Below, piece by piece: positions 26,501 to 35,038 of a stretch of DNA of 64,000 nucleotides. The notes beneath the pieces were generated by a model, which was not told the DNA's origin, made no database searches, and saw nothing but the letters and a program-made list of their open reading frames with translations. The DNA is from DASVVT01 sp036386415 (GTDB taxonomy: Bacteria; Acidobacteriota; Blastocatellia; Pyrinomonadales; Pyrinomonadaceae), in the NCBI GenBank assembly GCA_036386415.1, contig DASVVT010000035.1, forward strand, positions 1 through 64,000. The letters run 5' to 3'. The stretch's first letter is position 1, and every line of letters starts with the position of its first letter. The position numbers and the translations under genes were made by a program.

Positions 26501-29500
26501 AAGGCGTTGGAAGAGGTGCGCGTCCTCCTCAGCGATATTAAGGTGGCGCATTTGAACCTGCGAGCGCGTCCACGCGAGGCTCGCCTCGCGCCCGTACGTG
26601 CCCGTGTCGTGATACTTGTCCGCGAGCTGGAGGGCTTCTTCATGCGAGCGCGCAACCATTGTCGAGAATGTGACGCGCGCAGTCTCTCCGGGCTGAAGGC
26701 GCATGCTTTGCCGTAGTGAAAAGATTGGGTCGAGTACTGCCCCGACCGTATTTGAGAGTGGACGATCCTCAATGACGGCAGCGGGTGCGGAAACGTCGCG
26801 CCCGCGCCCGAGAAAGCGCGCCCGGTCAGTTTCGTACTGCACCGCGCCGATGGTCTCGCCCTCGGTCGTAATCGTATGCACACCCCAGACCGGCTCGTCC
26901 TTTTCCGAGCGCTGTCGCCTTCTGGCAACGAGCGAATTCTCGGCGGCGACGAACTCGGTCTCAATGAAAAGGTTGCTGAACGCGGGGTGCGCGGCGTCTG
27001 CTGCGGGCGGCGCGAGCACCACCTCCGAGTAGCTCGTGACCTCGATCTCGCGCACGCGCGATGATTGATTTGTGAGCGAGACCCGCCTGACTTCCGCGTC
27101 GTCTTCCGGCGAGACGATGATCTCCGTGCGTGTGTGAATGCCCGCGTCTTGACGCCGGATTTCAACTTTGTCTTCGGCGAATGTAACTTCGTAGGCGCTC
27201 GGCGCTCGGCCCGTCGGTTGATACCCGGTAGACCACACCATGCCGCTCCGCGCATCGCGTAGATAAATGAAACTGCCCCAGTGGTCGCGCGTCGCGTCTT
27301 CTCTCCAGCGCGTAACGGCCACCGGCGCGCAGAGAGAGTAGCCAGCCCCGGCCGTCGTGACCATTACCGAGTAGGTGCCGTTGGAGAGAATCTGTGTGCG
27401 TGGCGTCGGCAGATTGGCCGTGTCGAAGCTGCGCGTGACGCGACCGGCGAGGGCGCGCACCACGCGGCTCGAAAGCACCTCTTCGGCGCGCGGATGCGAC
27501 GCCGCAACATTGCGCGGGATGCGTTCTTGCAGAAGCAGCTCGGTGGCCTGCACGAGCGGTTCGGCGTGAAAACGCCGTTGCATGACGTTCGCGTAGAGCA
27601 GGTTGTCGAGCGCGACCAAAGACATCCCCTGATGGTGCGTCATAAAGGCGTGGATGATGGCGCGCTTTTGATGCGGCGGAAGGCGTTCGGGCGTGTAATC
27701 CACGCTCTCGTAAAAGCCGTAGCGCGCGAGCACTCCTTCGCGCTCAAGCCGCCGCATGTTCTCCAGCGCGGCCTGCGGCATAATGAGTGCGGCAAGCGCT
27801 GTCGCGTAAGGCGCAACCACGAGGTCTTCGCTCAGTCCTCGTTTCAAACCGAGACCGGGCACGCCGAACGGGCCGTACTGGTAGTTGAGTTGCAGGTCGC
27901 GGGCGTTGTAGGCCGATTCCGAGACGCCCCAGGGAACACCGCGCTCACCGCCGTACTCGATCTGCCGCCCGACCATCGCCCGGTAGGTTTGATTCAGCAG
28001 CGTCCCCTCGAAGTCGCGCATCACGAGGAGCGGCATCAGGTATTCAAACATCGTCGCCGTCCACGAGACGAGCGCCCGACTCCCATCGGCGGGCGTCAAT
28101 GGTCGCCCCATGCGAAACCAGTGTTCCTGTGGCGCATCACCTTTGGAAATCGCCACGAAACTCGCCAGCCTCGCCTCGGACGCCAGTAAGTCATAGAAAG
28201 AGTTATCGGGTTTGCCTTCGGCGACGCGGTAGCCGATACGGAAGAGCTTGCGCTCTTCGTCGAGCAGGAAATGGAAGTCCATCTCCTCGAAGGTGTTCTC
28301 GCTGAGACGCGCGAGCGCGGTCATCCTCGCGAGGACGCTGCTCGCCGAGTGTGAGGCTTCCTCGATGGATGCCGTCAGCATCCTCAAACCATTGAGCGCA
28401 GCGTCGCGGTCGGGAGTTTCCTGCGGCTCGCAGCCTTCGAGATCTGCCGTGAGCGCCGCGAGTCCCATCAGCGCCTCGTCGCACGTCTCCTGAAATTGGG
28501 CGAGCGGCGGGAGGCGATTGAGCACGCCCACGACCTCCTGCCATTGCCGCTCGATGTCGGGAGAGCAGCGGCTGACGATGGCCGCAAGATGAGAGACGAG
28601 GGCAGTCCCCCAAGGGAAGAATGTATCGAGGTCGCGGCGCAGGGCGCGCGTCTGATGCGCTAAGGCACCGGCCCAGAAGCGCAACTCTGTGAACTGATGG
28701 TCGCCGTGCTCCTGCGAAAGCGCGTCAATGGTGTCCGTAATGATATCAGCGCGCCGCGCGAGCGACTCAAGGAGCGATGCCCACGCGCCAGGCGTTTGAC
28801 CCGGCCCATTCGCCAGCATCTCCACGCATTTCTCGACATCTTCGCGCAGTTGCTTGACCGTGACCGCTTCCGTGCGCTGGCGAAACGCGCCGAGCCGAGC
28901 CGCCTCTTCGCGCATCAAGCGAACGGTGTCCGACAGGCCTGCCAGAGAGCGCCCGTCAAACAGCACGCGGTCGGGCATCTCGACCATCGCCTGTTTGAGG
29001 GCGATGAGGTGTCCGGCGAGGTTGCCGCTGTCCACGGTCGAGACGTATGGAGGCGTGAGCGGCTCAAGCGTGCGCGTGTCGTACCAGTTCAAAAAATGGC
29101 CGCGAAAGCGCTCAAGCTTTTTGAGTGTGCCGAATGTCAGCTCAAGGCGTTCGACGAGTTCGAGCGCCCCCACGTAACCGAAGTCATGCGCGGCCACAGT
29201 TGAAAGAAGTAGCAGCCCCGTATTAGTCGGCGAAGTGCGGTGCGCGATGACGGGTTGCGGGTCTTCCTGATAGTTGTCGGGCGGCAGCCAGTTGTCATCG
29301 CTGCCGACGAAGGTTTCAAAGAAGCGCCACGTGCGCCGGGCGATAAGGCGCAGCGCGTCACGATCCTTCGCTGAGAGAGGTGCGCGCTCCTTCGTCGCGC
29401 GGCGGCTCACCCAGTACATCACGAGCGGCGAGAGAAACCAGGCGATGACGAAAGGCGCGGCGACCGCTGAAGCATCGGGACGAAGCCACGCGACGAGCGC

Positions 29501-32392
29501 AAGGCTCAAGACGGCGAGCAACGCGGCGGGCCACATAAAATGCAGGAATGTGGTGCGGTCGTGCGTGGCAGAGCTTTCGGCCTGCGCCGCCGTCACCCAT
29601 TCGAGCAGGCGACGGCGTGAGACGAGTTTGCGATAGAGCGTGCGCGCGATGGCGTCCGATTTCAAATAGGCCTGATGCGCAATGCAGGTGAGAGCGAGCG
29701 CGATCTGCGCCGTGTTGGCGCGCGCATCACCCCACACGCTCCAGAAGTGGCTCGTCCAGGTGATGCCGCGCGGGTGCGTGAGCAGATTCGTAGTCAGGTG
29801 CGCGTAAACGGGGAACGCCAGCACAAGCACGATAAACAGCGTCCACAACAGTGGTGAGCCCGGCACGACAGTCCAGACGGCGAAGAGCCACAGCAGCACC
29901 ATGGGCGCGACCAAACTGCGGCGCAGATTATCCAGAATCTTCCATCGCGAGATGAGCGGCAGGACGTTACGCACGGCGCGTCCCTCGGCGTCAGGCACGG
30001 AAGGTAAGAGCCACGGCGCGATCTGCCAGTCGCCGCGCACCCAGCGGTGCGTGCGCTTGGCGTAGCTATCGTAATGCGCCGGTAAGTCGTCCAGAAGCTC
30101 TATGTCCGTGACGAGCGCGCAGCGCGCGTACAGCCCCTCGAAAAGATCGTGGCTGAGAACGGCATCCTCCGGCACGCGCCCTTCCAGGGCTGCCTCGAAG
30201 GCGTCCACGTCGTAGAGTCCCTTGCCCGTAAAGCTCCCTTCGGCAAAGAGGTCTTGATAAACGTCGGAGGCGGCGGTCGTGTAAGGATCGAGGCCTGCGT
30301 TGCCGCCCGAGAAGATGCGCGCGAAGCGTGTGTGGCCGGCACTCTCAAGCGACACGCTGATGCGCGGTTGCAGGACGCCGTACCCCTTTGTGATGCGCCG
30401 TGAGTGCGCGTCGAAGCGCGGACGGTTGAGCGGGTGCGTTGCGATGCCGACGAGTTTGCGCGCCGCGTCGCGCGGCAACTGAGTGTCCGAATCGAGCGTG
30501 ATGACGTAACGAACTTGCGAAAGGAATTCCTGATCCGCCGTCGCGACGATAAAACCCGTGTCGCGCGCCCCCCTGAGCAGACGGTTGAACTCGTGTATTT
30601 TTCCGCGCTTGCGCTCCCAGCCCATCCACTTCCCTTCACTCTGGTTCCACAAACGACGACGATGGAAAAGAAAAAAGCGCGGCGGGAGTTGATCGTCCCC
30701 GTAACGCTTATTCAACTCCTCAATCCGGTCGAGCGCCGCGTCAAGAAGCGCTCGATCCTGCGGCATCTCTTCGGCAGGCGCGTCTGGAAAATCTCCGAGC
30801 AGCGCGAGGTAGATTTGTGCGTCGCGGTTGGCGAGGTAATGAACTTCCAGCTTTTCCAGCAACTCACTGACCACCGCTTCGCTCGTGAAGATGGTTGGAA
30901 CTACGACTATCGTGCGCGCCTCTGCGGGAACTCCCCGAGCGGTGTCCATTCTGGGCAGGATTCGCGGGGCGAAGAGGTGCGTGAAGTCCCAGTTCAGCAC
31001 GTTCAAGGCCAGATCGCTCGCCGGTATTAGAGAGAGAAGCGCGAAGACCGCGAGAAGCGGCGCGCCTGCGCTCCCGGCGCGTCCGGCGAAATAGATGAGT
31101 GCGCCGACGATCAGCGCGGTGAGAAACGTGAGCAGCCCCAGATACGCCAAAGTCGGACGGCGCAGCACGGCGCGCTTGAGACGCCCGGCCAGAGATGGGC
31201 TGTAAGCGAAAGCCTGTTCCAGCTCTGCCAGGCCATCGTCTATCAGGTAGAAGCCTACATGCGCGCGCGATGTATCTGACAGCTCGGCCCCGCGCGCCTC
31301 AAGGGCTAACTCCACCGCCCGCCGCGCCACTTCCAACTCGCCTGATTCGGTTCCCCTGCTGATCCGCTCGACCTCGTGGCGGTAGCGGTCGCGCGTCGCA
31401 AAGTCCATCTGCGCGTAGACGCCCGCAGGGTCATCGCTCAAGACCGGATCGACGAGGCTCACGCTCTCGAAGAAATCGCGCCAGTCGAGCGTCGAGAGCA
31501 ATCGCATCGAGGTGATGATGTTGCCAACCGTGACTTGCCTGCCAGCTTGCTGTTGGTGCTCAAGCTGCACGACCTGTTCTACGGTTTCGCCTCGTCGATG
31601 AACCTCGTTTTCCAGCCACTCGTATGCGGGGCTGACGGCCGGGTCCTGCTCACGCAGCCGCCGCGTGAGTTGGACGACGAAGGAGTGATTGAGTCTTTCG
31701 CGCTTGCCCAGCCGTTCGACGAGCAGAGGAATTAAACTTGACGGCTGCCGCCCGGCCATCTCCAACAATTCGTCTGCCAGCGCGTCGGCCACTTCGCGCT
31801 CTTCGCGCGAGGCGACGATGCGGGTCGCCAGCCTTCGCAGGTTTTCGACGAGCGTGAGGCGTAAGGTGATGGCGAGCGCCCACAACTCGCCGATGGAGAG
31901 GGGGGTCTCCTGCTGGTAGGCGCGGATGAAGCGCCTCATCGTCTCGGTTTCGAGGCGGCTATCCGTGTGCGCGACGAGCGTGAGAGCGACCGAATAGATG
32001 CGCGGGTAGCCCTCATGTGCGCCTTGTGCGAGCTTGGGCAGTTCCCTGTAGTAACCCTTGGGCAGGTCTTCACGAATCTCGCGCAGTTGCTCTTCGACGA
32101 TATGGAAGTTATCGACCAGCCACTCGGCGGCGGGCGAGATGGCTCGCTCTTTGCGAAGCGCGTCTGCCAGCGAGCGGTAAACCGAAATGAGCACGCGCCC
32201 ATTGTCTTCAAGACGCGGCAGCAGTTTGCGGAAGCGTTTCGGTCGTGCAACTCGCTTGTGCTCACTGGCAAGTGTTGCGGCAAACTGCTCCAGGCGCTCG
32301 ACGCTGTATAACTCGGCGCGGATCGGATTTTCGCCCCCGGCATGGGGACTGTTTGTAAGTACGCCCTGTGCTGATTTAAAGAGTCGCGCCAT
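23507..32392 (-). CDS. ndvB: Cyclic beta-1,2-glucan synthase (GT84 + glycoamylase + GH94)
   Basis: 2961 residues, a usual length for NdvB/Cgs. Order: helical N-terminus; two membrane helices near residues 415-475; glycosyltransferase domain with TLDSDTQLPRD and THRWVRGDWQIAPWLL; further membrane helices; a PF10091 glycoamylase-like domain (ESAYNARDLQLNYQYGPFG, THHQGMSLVALDNLL); two beta-supersandwich repeats; and a GH94 phosphorylase barrel with the catalytic aspartate in GSGDWNDGMNRVG. It polymerises UDP-glucose to a beta-1,2-glucan on a protein anchor, trims it by phosphorolysis and cyclises it; the product is secreted and used in osmotic adaptation or host interaction. No separate exporter (NdvA) is nearby. 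Ribosome binding site is weak. Confidence 0.95.
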   Translation of the reverse strand: MARLFKSAQGVLTNSPHAGGENPIRAELYSVERLEQFAATLASEHKRVARPKRFRKLLPRLEDNGRVLISVYRSLADALRKERAISPAAEWLVDNFHIVEEQLREIREDLPKGYYRELPKLAQGAHEGYPRIYSVALTLVAHTDSRLETETMRRFIRAYQQETPLSIGELWALAITLRLTLVENLRRLATRIVASREEREVADALADELLEMAGRQPSSLIPLLVERLGKRERLNHSFVVQLTRRLREQDPAVSPAYEWLENEVHRRGETVEQVVQLEHQQQAGRQVTVGNIITSMRLLSTLDWRDFFESVSLVDPVLSDDPAGVYAQMDFATRDRYRHEVERISRGTESGELEVARRAVELALEARGAELSDTSRAHVGFYLIDDGLAELEQAFAYSPSLAGRLKRAVLRRPTLAYLGLLTFLTALIVGALIYFAGRAGSAGAPLLAVFALLSLIPASDLALNVLNWDFTHLFAPRILPRMDTARGVPAEARTIVVVPTIFTSEAVVSELLEKLEVHYLANRDAQIYLALLGDFPDAPAEEMPQDRALLDAALDRIEELNKRYGDDQLPPRFFLFHRRRLWNQSEGKWMGWERKRGKIHEFNRLLRGARDTGFIVATADQEFLSQVRYVITLDSDTQLPRDAARKLVGIATHPLNRPRFDAHSRRITKGYGVLQPRISVSLESAGHTRFARIFSGGNAGLDPYTTAASDVYQDLFAEGSFTGKGLYDVDAFEAALEGRVPEDAVLSHDLFEGLYARCALVTDIELLDDLPAHYDSYAKRTHRWVRGDWQIAPWLLPSVPDAEGRAVRNVLPLISRWKILDNLRRSLVAPMVLLWLFAVWTVVPGSPLLWTLFIVLVLAFPVYAHLTTNLLTHPRGITWTSHFWSVWGDARANTAQIALALTCIAHQAYLKSDAIARTLYRKLVSRRRLLEWVTAAQAESSATHDRTTFLHFMWPAALLAVLSLALVAWLRPDASAVAAPFVIAWFLSPLVMYWVSRRATKERAPLSAKDRDALRLIARRTWRFFETFVGSDDNWLPPDNYQEDPQPVIAHRTSPTNTGLLLLSTVAAHDFGYVGALELVERLELTFGTLKKLERFRGHFLNWYDTRTLEPLTPPYVSTVDSGNLAGHLIALKQAMVEMPDRVLFDGRSLAGLSDTVRLMREEAARLGAFRQRTEAVTVKQLREDVEKCVEMLANGPGQTPGAWASLLESLARRADIITDTIDALSQEHGDHQFTELRFWAGALAHQTRALRRDLDTFFPWGTALVSHLAAIVSRCSPDIERQWQEVVGVLNRLPPLAQFQETCDEALMGLAALTADLEGCEPQETPDRDAALNGLRMLTASIEEASHSASSVLARMTALARLSENTFEEMDFHFLLDEERKLFRIGYRVAEGKPDNSFYDLLASEARLASFVAISKGDAPQEHWFRMGRPLTPADGSRALVSWTATMFEYLMPLLVMRDFEGTLLNQTYRAMVGRQIEYGGERGVPWGVSESAYNARDLQLNYQYGPFGVPGLGLKRGLSEDLVVAPYATALAALIMPQAALENMRRLEREGVLARYGFYESVDYTPERLPPHQKRAIIHAFMTHHQGMSLVALDNLLYANVMQRRFHAEPLVQATELLLQERIPRNVAASHPRAEEVLSSRVVRALAGRVTRSFDTANLPTPRTQILSNGTYSVMVTTAGAGYSLCAPVAVTRWREDATRDHWGSFIYLRDARSGMVWSTGYQPTGRAPSAYEVTFAEDKVEIRRQDAGIHTRTEIIVSPEDDAEVRRVSLTNQSSRVREIEVTSYSEVVLAPPAADAAHPAFSNLFIETEFVAAENSLVARRRQRSEKDEPVWGVHTITTEGETIGAVQYETDRARFLGRGRDVSAPAAVIEDRPLSNTVGAVLDPIFSLRQSMRLQPGETARVTFSTMVARSHEEALQLADKYHDTGTYGREASLAWTRSQVQMRHLNIAEEDAHLFQRLASRILYSDPSLRPRPHVLALNTKAQSSLWPYGISGDLPLVLSRVNRAEDLPSVRQLLHAHEYLRLKGLAFDLVILNDHPPSYLQSLQDELLMLIRASGEAGLMDKSGGIFLRRSDQIPEADRILLHAVARVVLVAERGSFEEQILRKPVEEKLPGDFVPRQPSRSYPEPMVTPHELTFFNGLGGFSHDGREYVTVLGEGQWTPAPWSNVVANEQDFGFQVTETGGGYTWSVNSRENRLTPWSNDAVSDTPSECVYLRDEETGEIWTPTPLPIREVEPYTVRHGQGYTVFEHTSHGIAQELLMFVPLDAPVKVCLLRLGNRTARARRLSVTSYNELVLGVSRATAAPYIITEIDEAAGCLLARNPYNNEFANRVAFAAISEREFTWTCDRKEFLGRNGSAARPSALRRQRLSNRTGAGLDPCAGVQTVVEIAPGEVREIVVLIGSGESVEEARAVVSRYRQVSEVNEAFERVLQYWDELLGALEVRTPDAALDTIVNRWLLYQTLACRVWARTAFYQSGGAYGFRDQLQDVMALVYATPEIAREQIVRAASRQFKEGDVQHWWHPPTGRGVRTRFSDDLLWLPFVTSFYVRVTGDRSVLDESVPFIDAPLLEAGEDESYTQPAVSSETATVYEHCVRALERSLATGAHGLPLMGSGDWNDGMNRVGHEGRGESVWVGWFLYSTLASFAPFCDARKEKARGLRYRKHMEKLKKALEASGWDGDWYRRAYFDDGTPLGSAQNEECRIDSITQSWGVISGAADPQRAARAMAAVEEYLIRRGDGLVILFTPPFDKSALDPGYIKGYVPGVRENGGQYTHAAIWTMSAYALLGDGDRAGELFALLNPINHASTRAGLHKYKVEPYVAAGDVYAVWPHTGRGGWTWYTGSAGWMYRAAVEYILGFRLSGDKLQIEPCVPRGWREFEIKYRRGRTRYNIKVENPQGVSRGVAEIFLDDEQSPASEIMLEDDGGAHQVRIVLGERKVRQVENGKHTMLDEARHSS

Positions 32393-32486
32393 ATCCCAAT
32401 AATGCCGGTTACCTGAGCGCCATGCGCACGTTCAATTCTTCGCACATCAGCTTTAATGTGATGTAGGGGGCGATGATTTTCGTGGC

Positions 32487-32580
32487 GGAATACTGAGCAG
32501 AGAGTAAATCAGTCGCACATCTGAAGTCCACCGCGAGAGAAACTTACAGGTTATAGTCGCCCGCCGATTCGGGCTGGTAA
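32487..32580 (-). pseudogene. Copied fragment: rnk 3' end plus yczE-like 5' end
   Basis: This block matches 38801-38893 position by position over 93 bp, close to 80% identity by eye. On the minus strand it ends a reading frame with YYQPESAGDYNL and stop, like the Rnk ending YQPESKGDYHL, then after the same gap starts GTG-MRLIYSLLSIP, like MRLISSLFSIP of the YczE-like gene. Homology stops abruptly on both sides. It is the scar of a second rnk-yczE pair. Confidence 0.7.
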
Positions 32581-32626
32581 TAGCCCGACGACAATCTCCA
32601 GGACGCACCGCAACCTCTTCTCCGAT

Positions 32627-32761
32627 CTATAAGCGTCGCCTTTTCACCTCAGTTACGGGCGGCATTCTCGCTCCGCAGCGCCGACACGTAACATCAGTCA
32701 TCAATTTCTCTTCCGGCACGATCTGTTTACGACCGCACTTTGGACACCACCTCGTCAACAT
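32627..32761 (-). CDS. 44-aa zinc-ribbon protein
   Basis: Too short for usual gene finding. ATG 32761 encodes MLTRWCPKCGRKQIV followed by TCRRCGARMPP: two CxxC knuckles 17 residues apart, a complete zinc ribbon, and a basic tail ending KRRRL. It may bind nucleic acid or a protein. No clear ribosome binding site; the frame continues upstream to an in-frame TAG without another good start. It lies downstream of element C and the interrupted gene, possibly on the same transcript. Confidence 0.55.
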   Translation of the reverse strand: MLTRWCPKCGRKQIVPEEKLMTDVTCRRCGARMPPVTEVKRRRL

Positions 32762-32926
32762 ATCAAGCGTCGTTCGTGCGACGGTCTCGGCAATGGTCTA
32801 CATAAAGATCGGGTTCACAGTTCTTTTCCCATTCGCTGTCTGGTATTCAACTAACCTTTCTCCGCTTCATTATCTGCTCATTCGCCTGCGACGCACCAGC
32901 CGAAGCGGGAGAGAAGGCATGCGGCG

Positions 32927-33199
32927 TCATGCGGCAACGTCATTCGCAAGATCAGTCTTATTCAGTTCTTTATCTCTACCTTCCAGGTCTGAGAACGCAA
33001 CGACGAGCAGCAGCCCGCACATGGTCAGTGTCGAGAGCCGGTAGAGCAGCGCGGTCTGCTCTCAGTAGAGCAGGGCGGAAACGGCGGCGGTCGCACCGAA
33101 AATCCAGGCGAACTTACTGCGCCCTCCCCGTGGCCTCAGAGTTGTTTTGTTTTCTCGACCCAACCGGTCACCTCTATTCCCGTAAGGAGTTTTCATCAT
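32927..33199 (-). pseudogene. Small two-helix membrane protein interrupted by an in-frame TGA
   Basis: ATG 33199 (or 33196), with GAGGCGAG upstream, opens MKTPYGNRGDRLG and runs to FAWIFGATAAVSALLY, then TGA (33062-33064). The same frame continues without a break as EQTALLYRLSTLTMCGLLLV and ends ...NKTDLANDVAA at 32927. The two halves together make a sensible protein of about 90 residues with two membrane helices, and TGG to TGA (Trp) is the simplest explanation. GAGCAG-ACCGCG-CTGCTC can form a hairpin right after the TGA. Element C lies 80 bp upstream at the right distance, so the gene is still promoted. Family not recognised. Confidence 0.6.
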
Positions 33200-33250
33200 C
33201 TTTCTCGCCTCGCATCAGCCGTTGCCGGTCGTGGCGACCTTTATGTGTTT

Positions 33251-33314
33251 ACCTTAGCTGGTAAAGCCGGTAGTAAACAGCGTGTTAACACCTAATGGGC
33301 GCGGGTGATACCAC
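33251..33314 (-). promoter_or_regulatory. Two-box promoter element, copy C
   Basis: Minus strand: GTGGTATCAC (33305-33314), GTGTTAACAC (33282-33291), 23 bp apart, then 25 nt to TAAGGT (33251-33256). Predicted start near 33244, about 45 nt before the ATG of the interrupted membrane protein gene. Confidence 0.72.
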
Positions 33315-33451
33315 TCATCTTCGACCCTTAACGTGGGCTTAATCTGTGGACGCTTGTGTGAGGTGAGAGAGGGTCAGAGGTTTTTATGAAGGCTAATTTA
33401 TAGCCCCGTCTGGAATCCCTGGCTCCCCGCAGAATAGTGGAATCAGGGCAA

Positions 33452-33515
33452 GTGTTAATACCCGAAAACATTAGGTGCTAACACGGTATTAAAGAACAGC
33501 GCGCCCTGGTAGTTT
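33452..33515 (+). promoter_or_regulatory. Two-box promoter element, copy D
   Basis: Plus strand: GTGTTAATAC (33452-33461), GTGCTAACAC (33475-33484), 23 bp apart, then 25 nt to TAGTTT (33510-33515). It faces away from copy C and toward the gene at 33646. Confidence 0.72.
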
Positions 33516-33519
33516 ATAA

Positions 33520-33616
33520 GCAACGAAGCATAAAGGTGCTTATCCAGTGCATGTGGCGATGAGCCTCATTCGCAAGCCGACAGTCTGAGGTGAAAGTCAG
33601 TTAGTTGCTTCGTTGC
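33520..33616 (+). promoter_or_regulatory. Structured leader closed by an 11-bp inverted repeat
   Basis: GCAACGAAGCA (33520-33530) pairs perfectly with TGCTTCGTTGC (33606-33616). The first arm lies at the start predicted from copy D, and the second lies just before the ribosome binding site GAGGAGGAGG (33624-33633). Inside are smaller hairpins (GCGATGA with TCATTCGC). It could control translation, but I cannot match it to a known riboswitch. Confidence 0.4.
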
Positions 33617-33645
33617 GTGATTTGAGGAGGAGGTTTAATCAGGAT

Positions 33646-34026
33646 ATGGGCAAGATGACAATCATCACGAGGGCGGAAACAACCTGCGTCGAGCAGAACT
33701 GGCGTCAGGGCGCGGGCGGCAGAGTCTTAACATTCGACATCATGCTCGAACTGCCGCATTCCTCAAAGGTCGCCGCGTTAGGTCGCAATTCCGAGGTCGT
33801 CTTCGAGGACAAGCGGTACGTCGTGAATCATAGAGAAGTTGTCAGGAAGGCATCTCCAGAGATGGTTCGGCTCGCGCTTAACAGAACCGGCTATGCGGCA
33901 GAGATTCAGGGTGTCCGAAGCAGGCGACATCTGCCGACGCACGCCGCTCCTTCTTCAATCGTGAACCACTCCAGCACAAGGTCGCCTAAAATGACCTCCG
34001 CCATCGGAAGATTTCGCGGCACGTAA
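33646..34026 (+). CDS. Hypothetical protein, C-terminus probably scrambled
   Basis: ATG 33646, with a strong but distant GAGGAGGAGG (12 nt). Residues 1 to about 88 (FDIMLELPHSSKVAALGRN, ASPEMVRLALNRTGYAAEI) look like a real protein, family unknown. From about 33906 the frame runs antisense through the KhtT-like gene and yields low-complexity residues (RSRRHLPTHAAPSS). The original C-terminus has probably been lost at a recombination joint. Copy D and the structured leader precede it. Confidence 0.5.
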   Translation: MGKMTIITRAETTCVEQNWRQGAGGRVLTFDIMLELPHSSKVAALGRNSEVVFEDKRYVVNHREVVRKASPEMVRLALNRTGYAAEIQGVRSRRHLPTHAAPSSIVNHSSTRSPKMTSAIGRFRGT

Positions 34027-34238
34027 GTCAGCCCGCCGATGATCCCGGCGATCTGCCGCGCCTCGCCGTCGGAGAGCCTTAAGACCGAGGCCGGGCGCTC
34101 CAGGTTCCGGCGCGTGAAGTGATAAAGCTCGCGCGTGCCGTCGTCGTGAATGACTATGACCAGCCGGTCGCCCGTCATGGTCTCGACTTGGAACTTGCGC
34201 CCGACGCCGGGAAGAAATACTTCGCTGATGGTGGACAT
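33906..34238 (-). CDS. KhtT-like antiporter regulatory domain, truncated
   Basis: 110 residues. FLPGVGRKFQVETMTGDRLV, IHDDGTRELYHF and EARQIAGIIGGLTYVP match the N-terminal domain of KhtT, the regulatory subunit of the KhtTU potassium/proton antiporter. KhtT is about 165 residues; here the sequence diverges right after IEEGAACVG, where the ligand-binding RCK_C domain should start, and stops ten residues later. No antiporter gene is nearby. Likely a remnant, or at most a stand-alone domain. GGAAGG precedes the start. It converges on and overlaps the previous gene. Confidence 0.7.
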   Translation of the reverse strand: MSTISEVFLPGVGRKFQVETMTGDRLVIVIHDDGTRELYHFTRRNLERPASVLRLSDGEARQIAGIIGGLTYVPRNLPMAEVILGDLVLEWFTIEEGAACVGRCRLLRTP

Positions 34239-34719
34239 GATAAGACTCGCCTTCCTTAGATAAGAATTGTCTGAAGCAATTGTTCGGGAATGTTAATTAC
34301 AGGAAATCTCGACTGGACTATTTAATACTTCAACCTTCCCCCGTGTCATCAGTCGCAGCAGAAGATGAACTGTCATCCTTCTCTTCCTTCTCTGCTGGCG
34401 TTCGTCTCACTCCAAGCGCCCACCTGGGCGGATCGCTCGCCGGGAAAGAATCTTGCAGGTCTTCGGTCTATCTTCGCTTCAATCCTGTCTTCATTTCCCA
34501 CGCCAGTCGGCAGCTCTTCCCTTTGCTTCCTCTGCTTAGGCTTGCTACCCAGCTTTCCACCTCCGTTCGGCATACGATCATCAGTAGCGCTTTCATTACG
34601 TAGAGGACGGCGATGCAGCCGCGATCCACCGGATGGAATGCGCCGTTTATAATAAGCCTCCTCCGATACATGGGAGGCGGCAAAGGGCCAGCTATTGAAT
34701 ACTTAGTTTTTATATGATA

Positions 34720-35038
34720 GCTTGCCAAATTCCAAGAGAAAATTAGCAGCTCGAACTAGAGGTTCAACAGCGACAGGCTCGGAGATTGGGCTTTCCACAG
34801 GAGGAAAGTTTCCGACAGTCGGGTTGATTTTCTCTGACTGTCAGGACGCCTGGTCCCACTTTCTGTCAAGCGGGCGCGGCTGTGAGTTCGGAGGTGAACA
34901 ATGGGTGGTCGGAGTAGCCCGCGTGCTACTTGCAACTTTCAGAGACCGACGGGTTATGCGTCAGATAGTTTAGACACGGCTCGTTAAGCGCTCCTGTGTA
35001 AAGGATGAAGCCTTCATCAGATGAAGGCTTCATCCTTT
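34720..35038 (+). ncRNA. Possible small RNA ending in a strong terminator
   Basis: The 896-bp stretch 34239-35134 has no gene I can support. Within it an A/T-rich patch with TATGAT near 34712 could be a promoter, and the DNA after it has pairing segments (GACAGTC with GACTGTC). It ends in the terminator described next. The stretch does not look coding, so a structured RNA of about 320 nt is possible. I compared it from memory with RNase P RNA, tmRNA and 6S RNA and found no convincing match. Confidence 0.2.
35000..35038 (+). terminator. 19-bp perfect-stem terminator
   Basis: AAAGGATGAAGCCTTCATC and its exact reverse complement are separated by one A, so the real loop is CATCAGATG or similar. 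CCTTTTCGTTTTC follows on the plus strand. It isolates the pirin gene from transcription coming from the left. Confidence 0.8.

Noticed and set aside
26281..27255. 324-codon frame inside the glucan synthase gene
   Set aside because: Runs in another frame of the same strand with Arg/Ser-rich composition; the 2961-residue frame carries all the motifs.
27281..28189. 302-codon plus-strand frame opposite the glucan synthase gene
   Set aside because: Antisense shadow of high-GC coding sequence, no family features or ribosome binding site.
33040..33064. Selenocysteine insertion at the in-frame TGA
   Set aside because: The hairpin is short, begins directly after the TGA, lacks the loop bases known for bacterial SECIS elements, and Trp fits the site; kept only as a question.
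34280..34728. Short overlapping frames on both strands (66-107 codons)
   Set aside because: No ribosome binding sites, no domain-like features, overlapping one another on both strands.
34720..35038. RNase P RNA, tmRNA or 6S RNA
   Set aside because: GGAGGAAAGT resembles part of the RNase P P4 region, but the 3' partner and other conserved blocks are not found.
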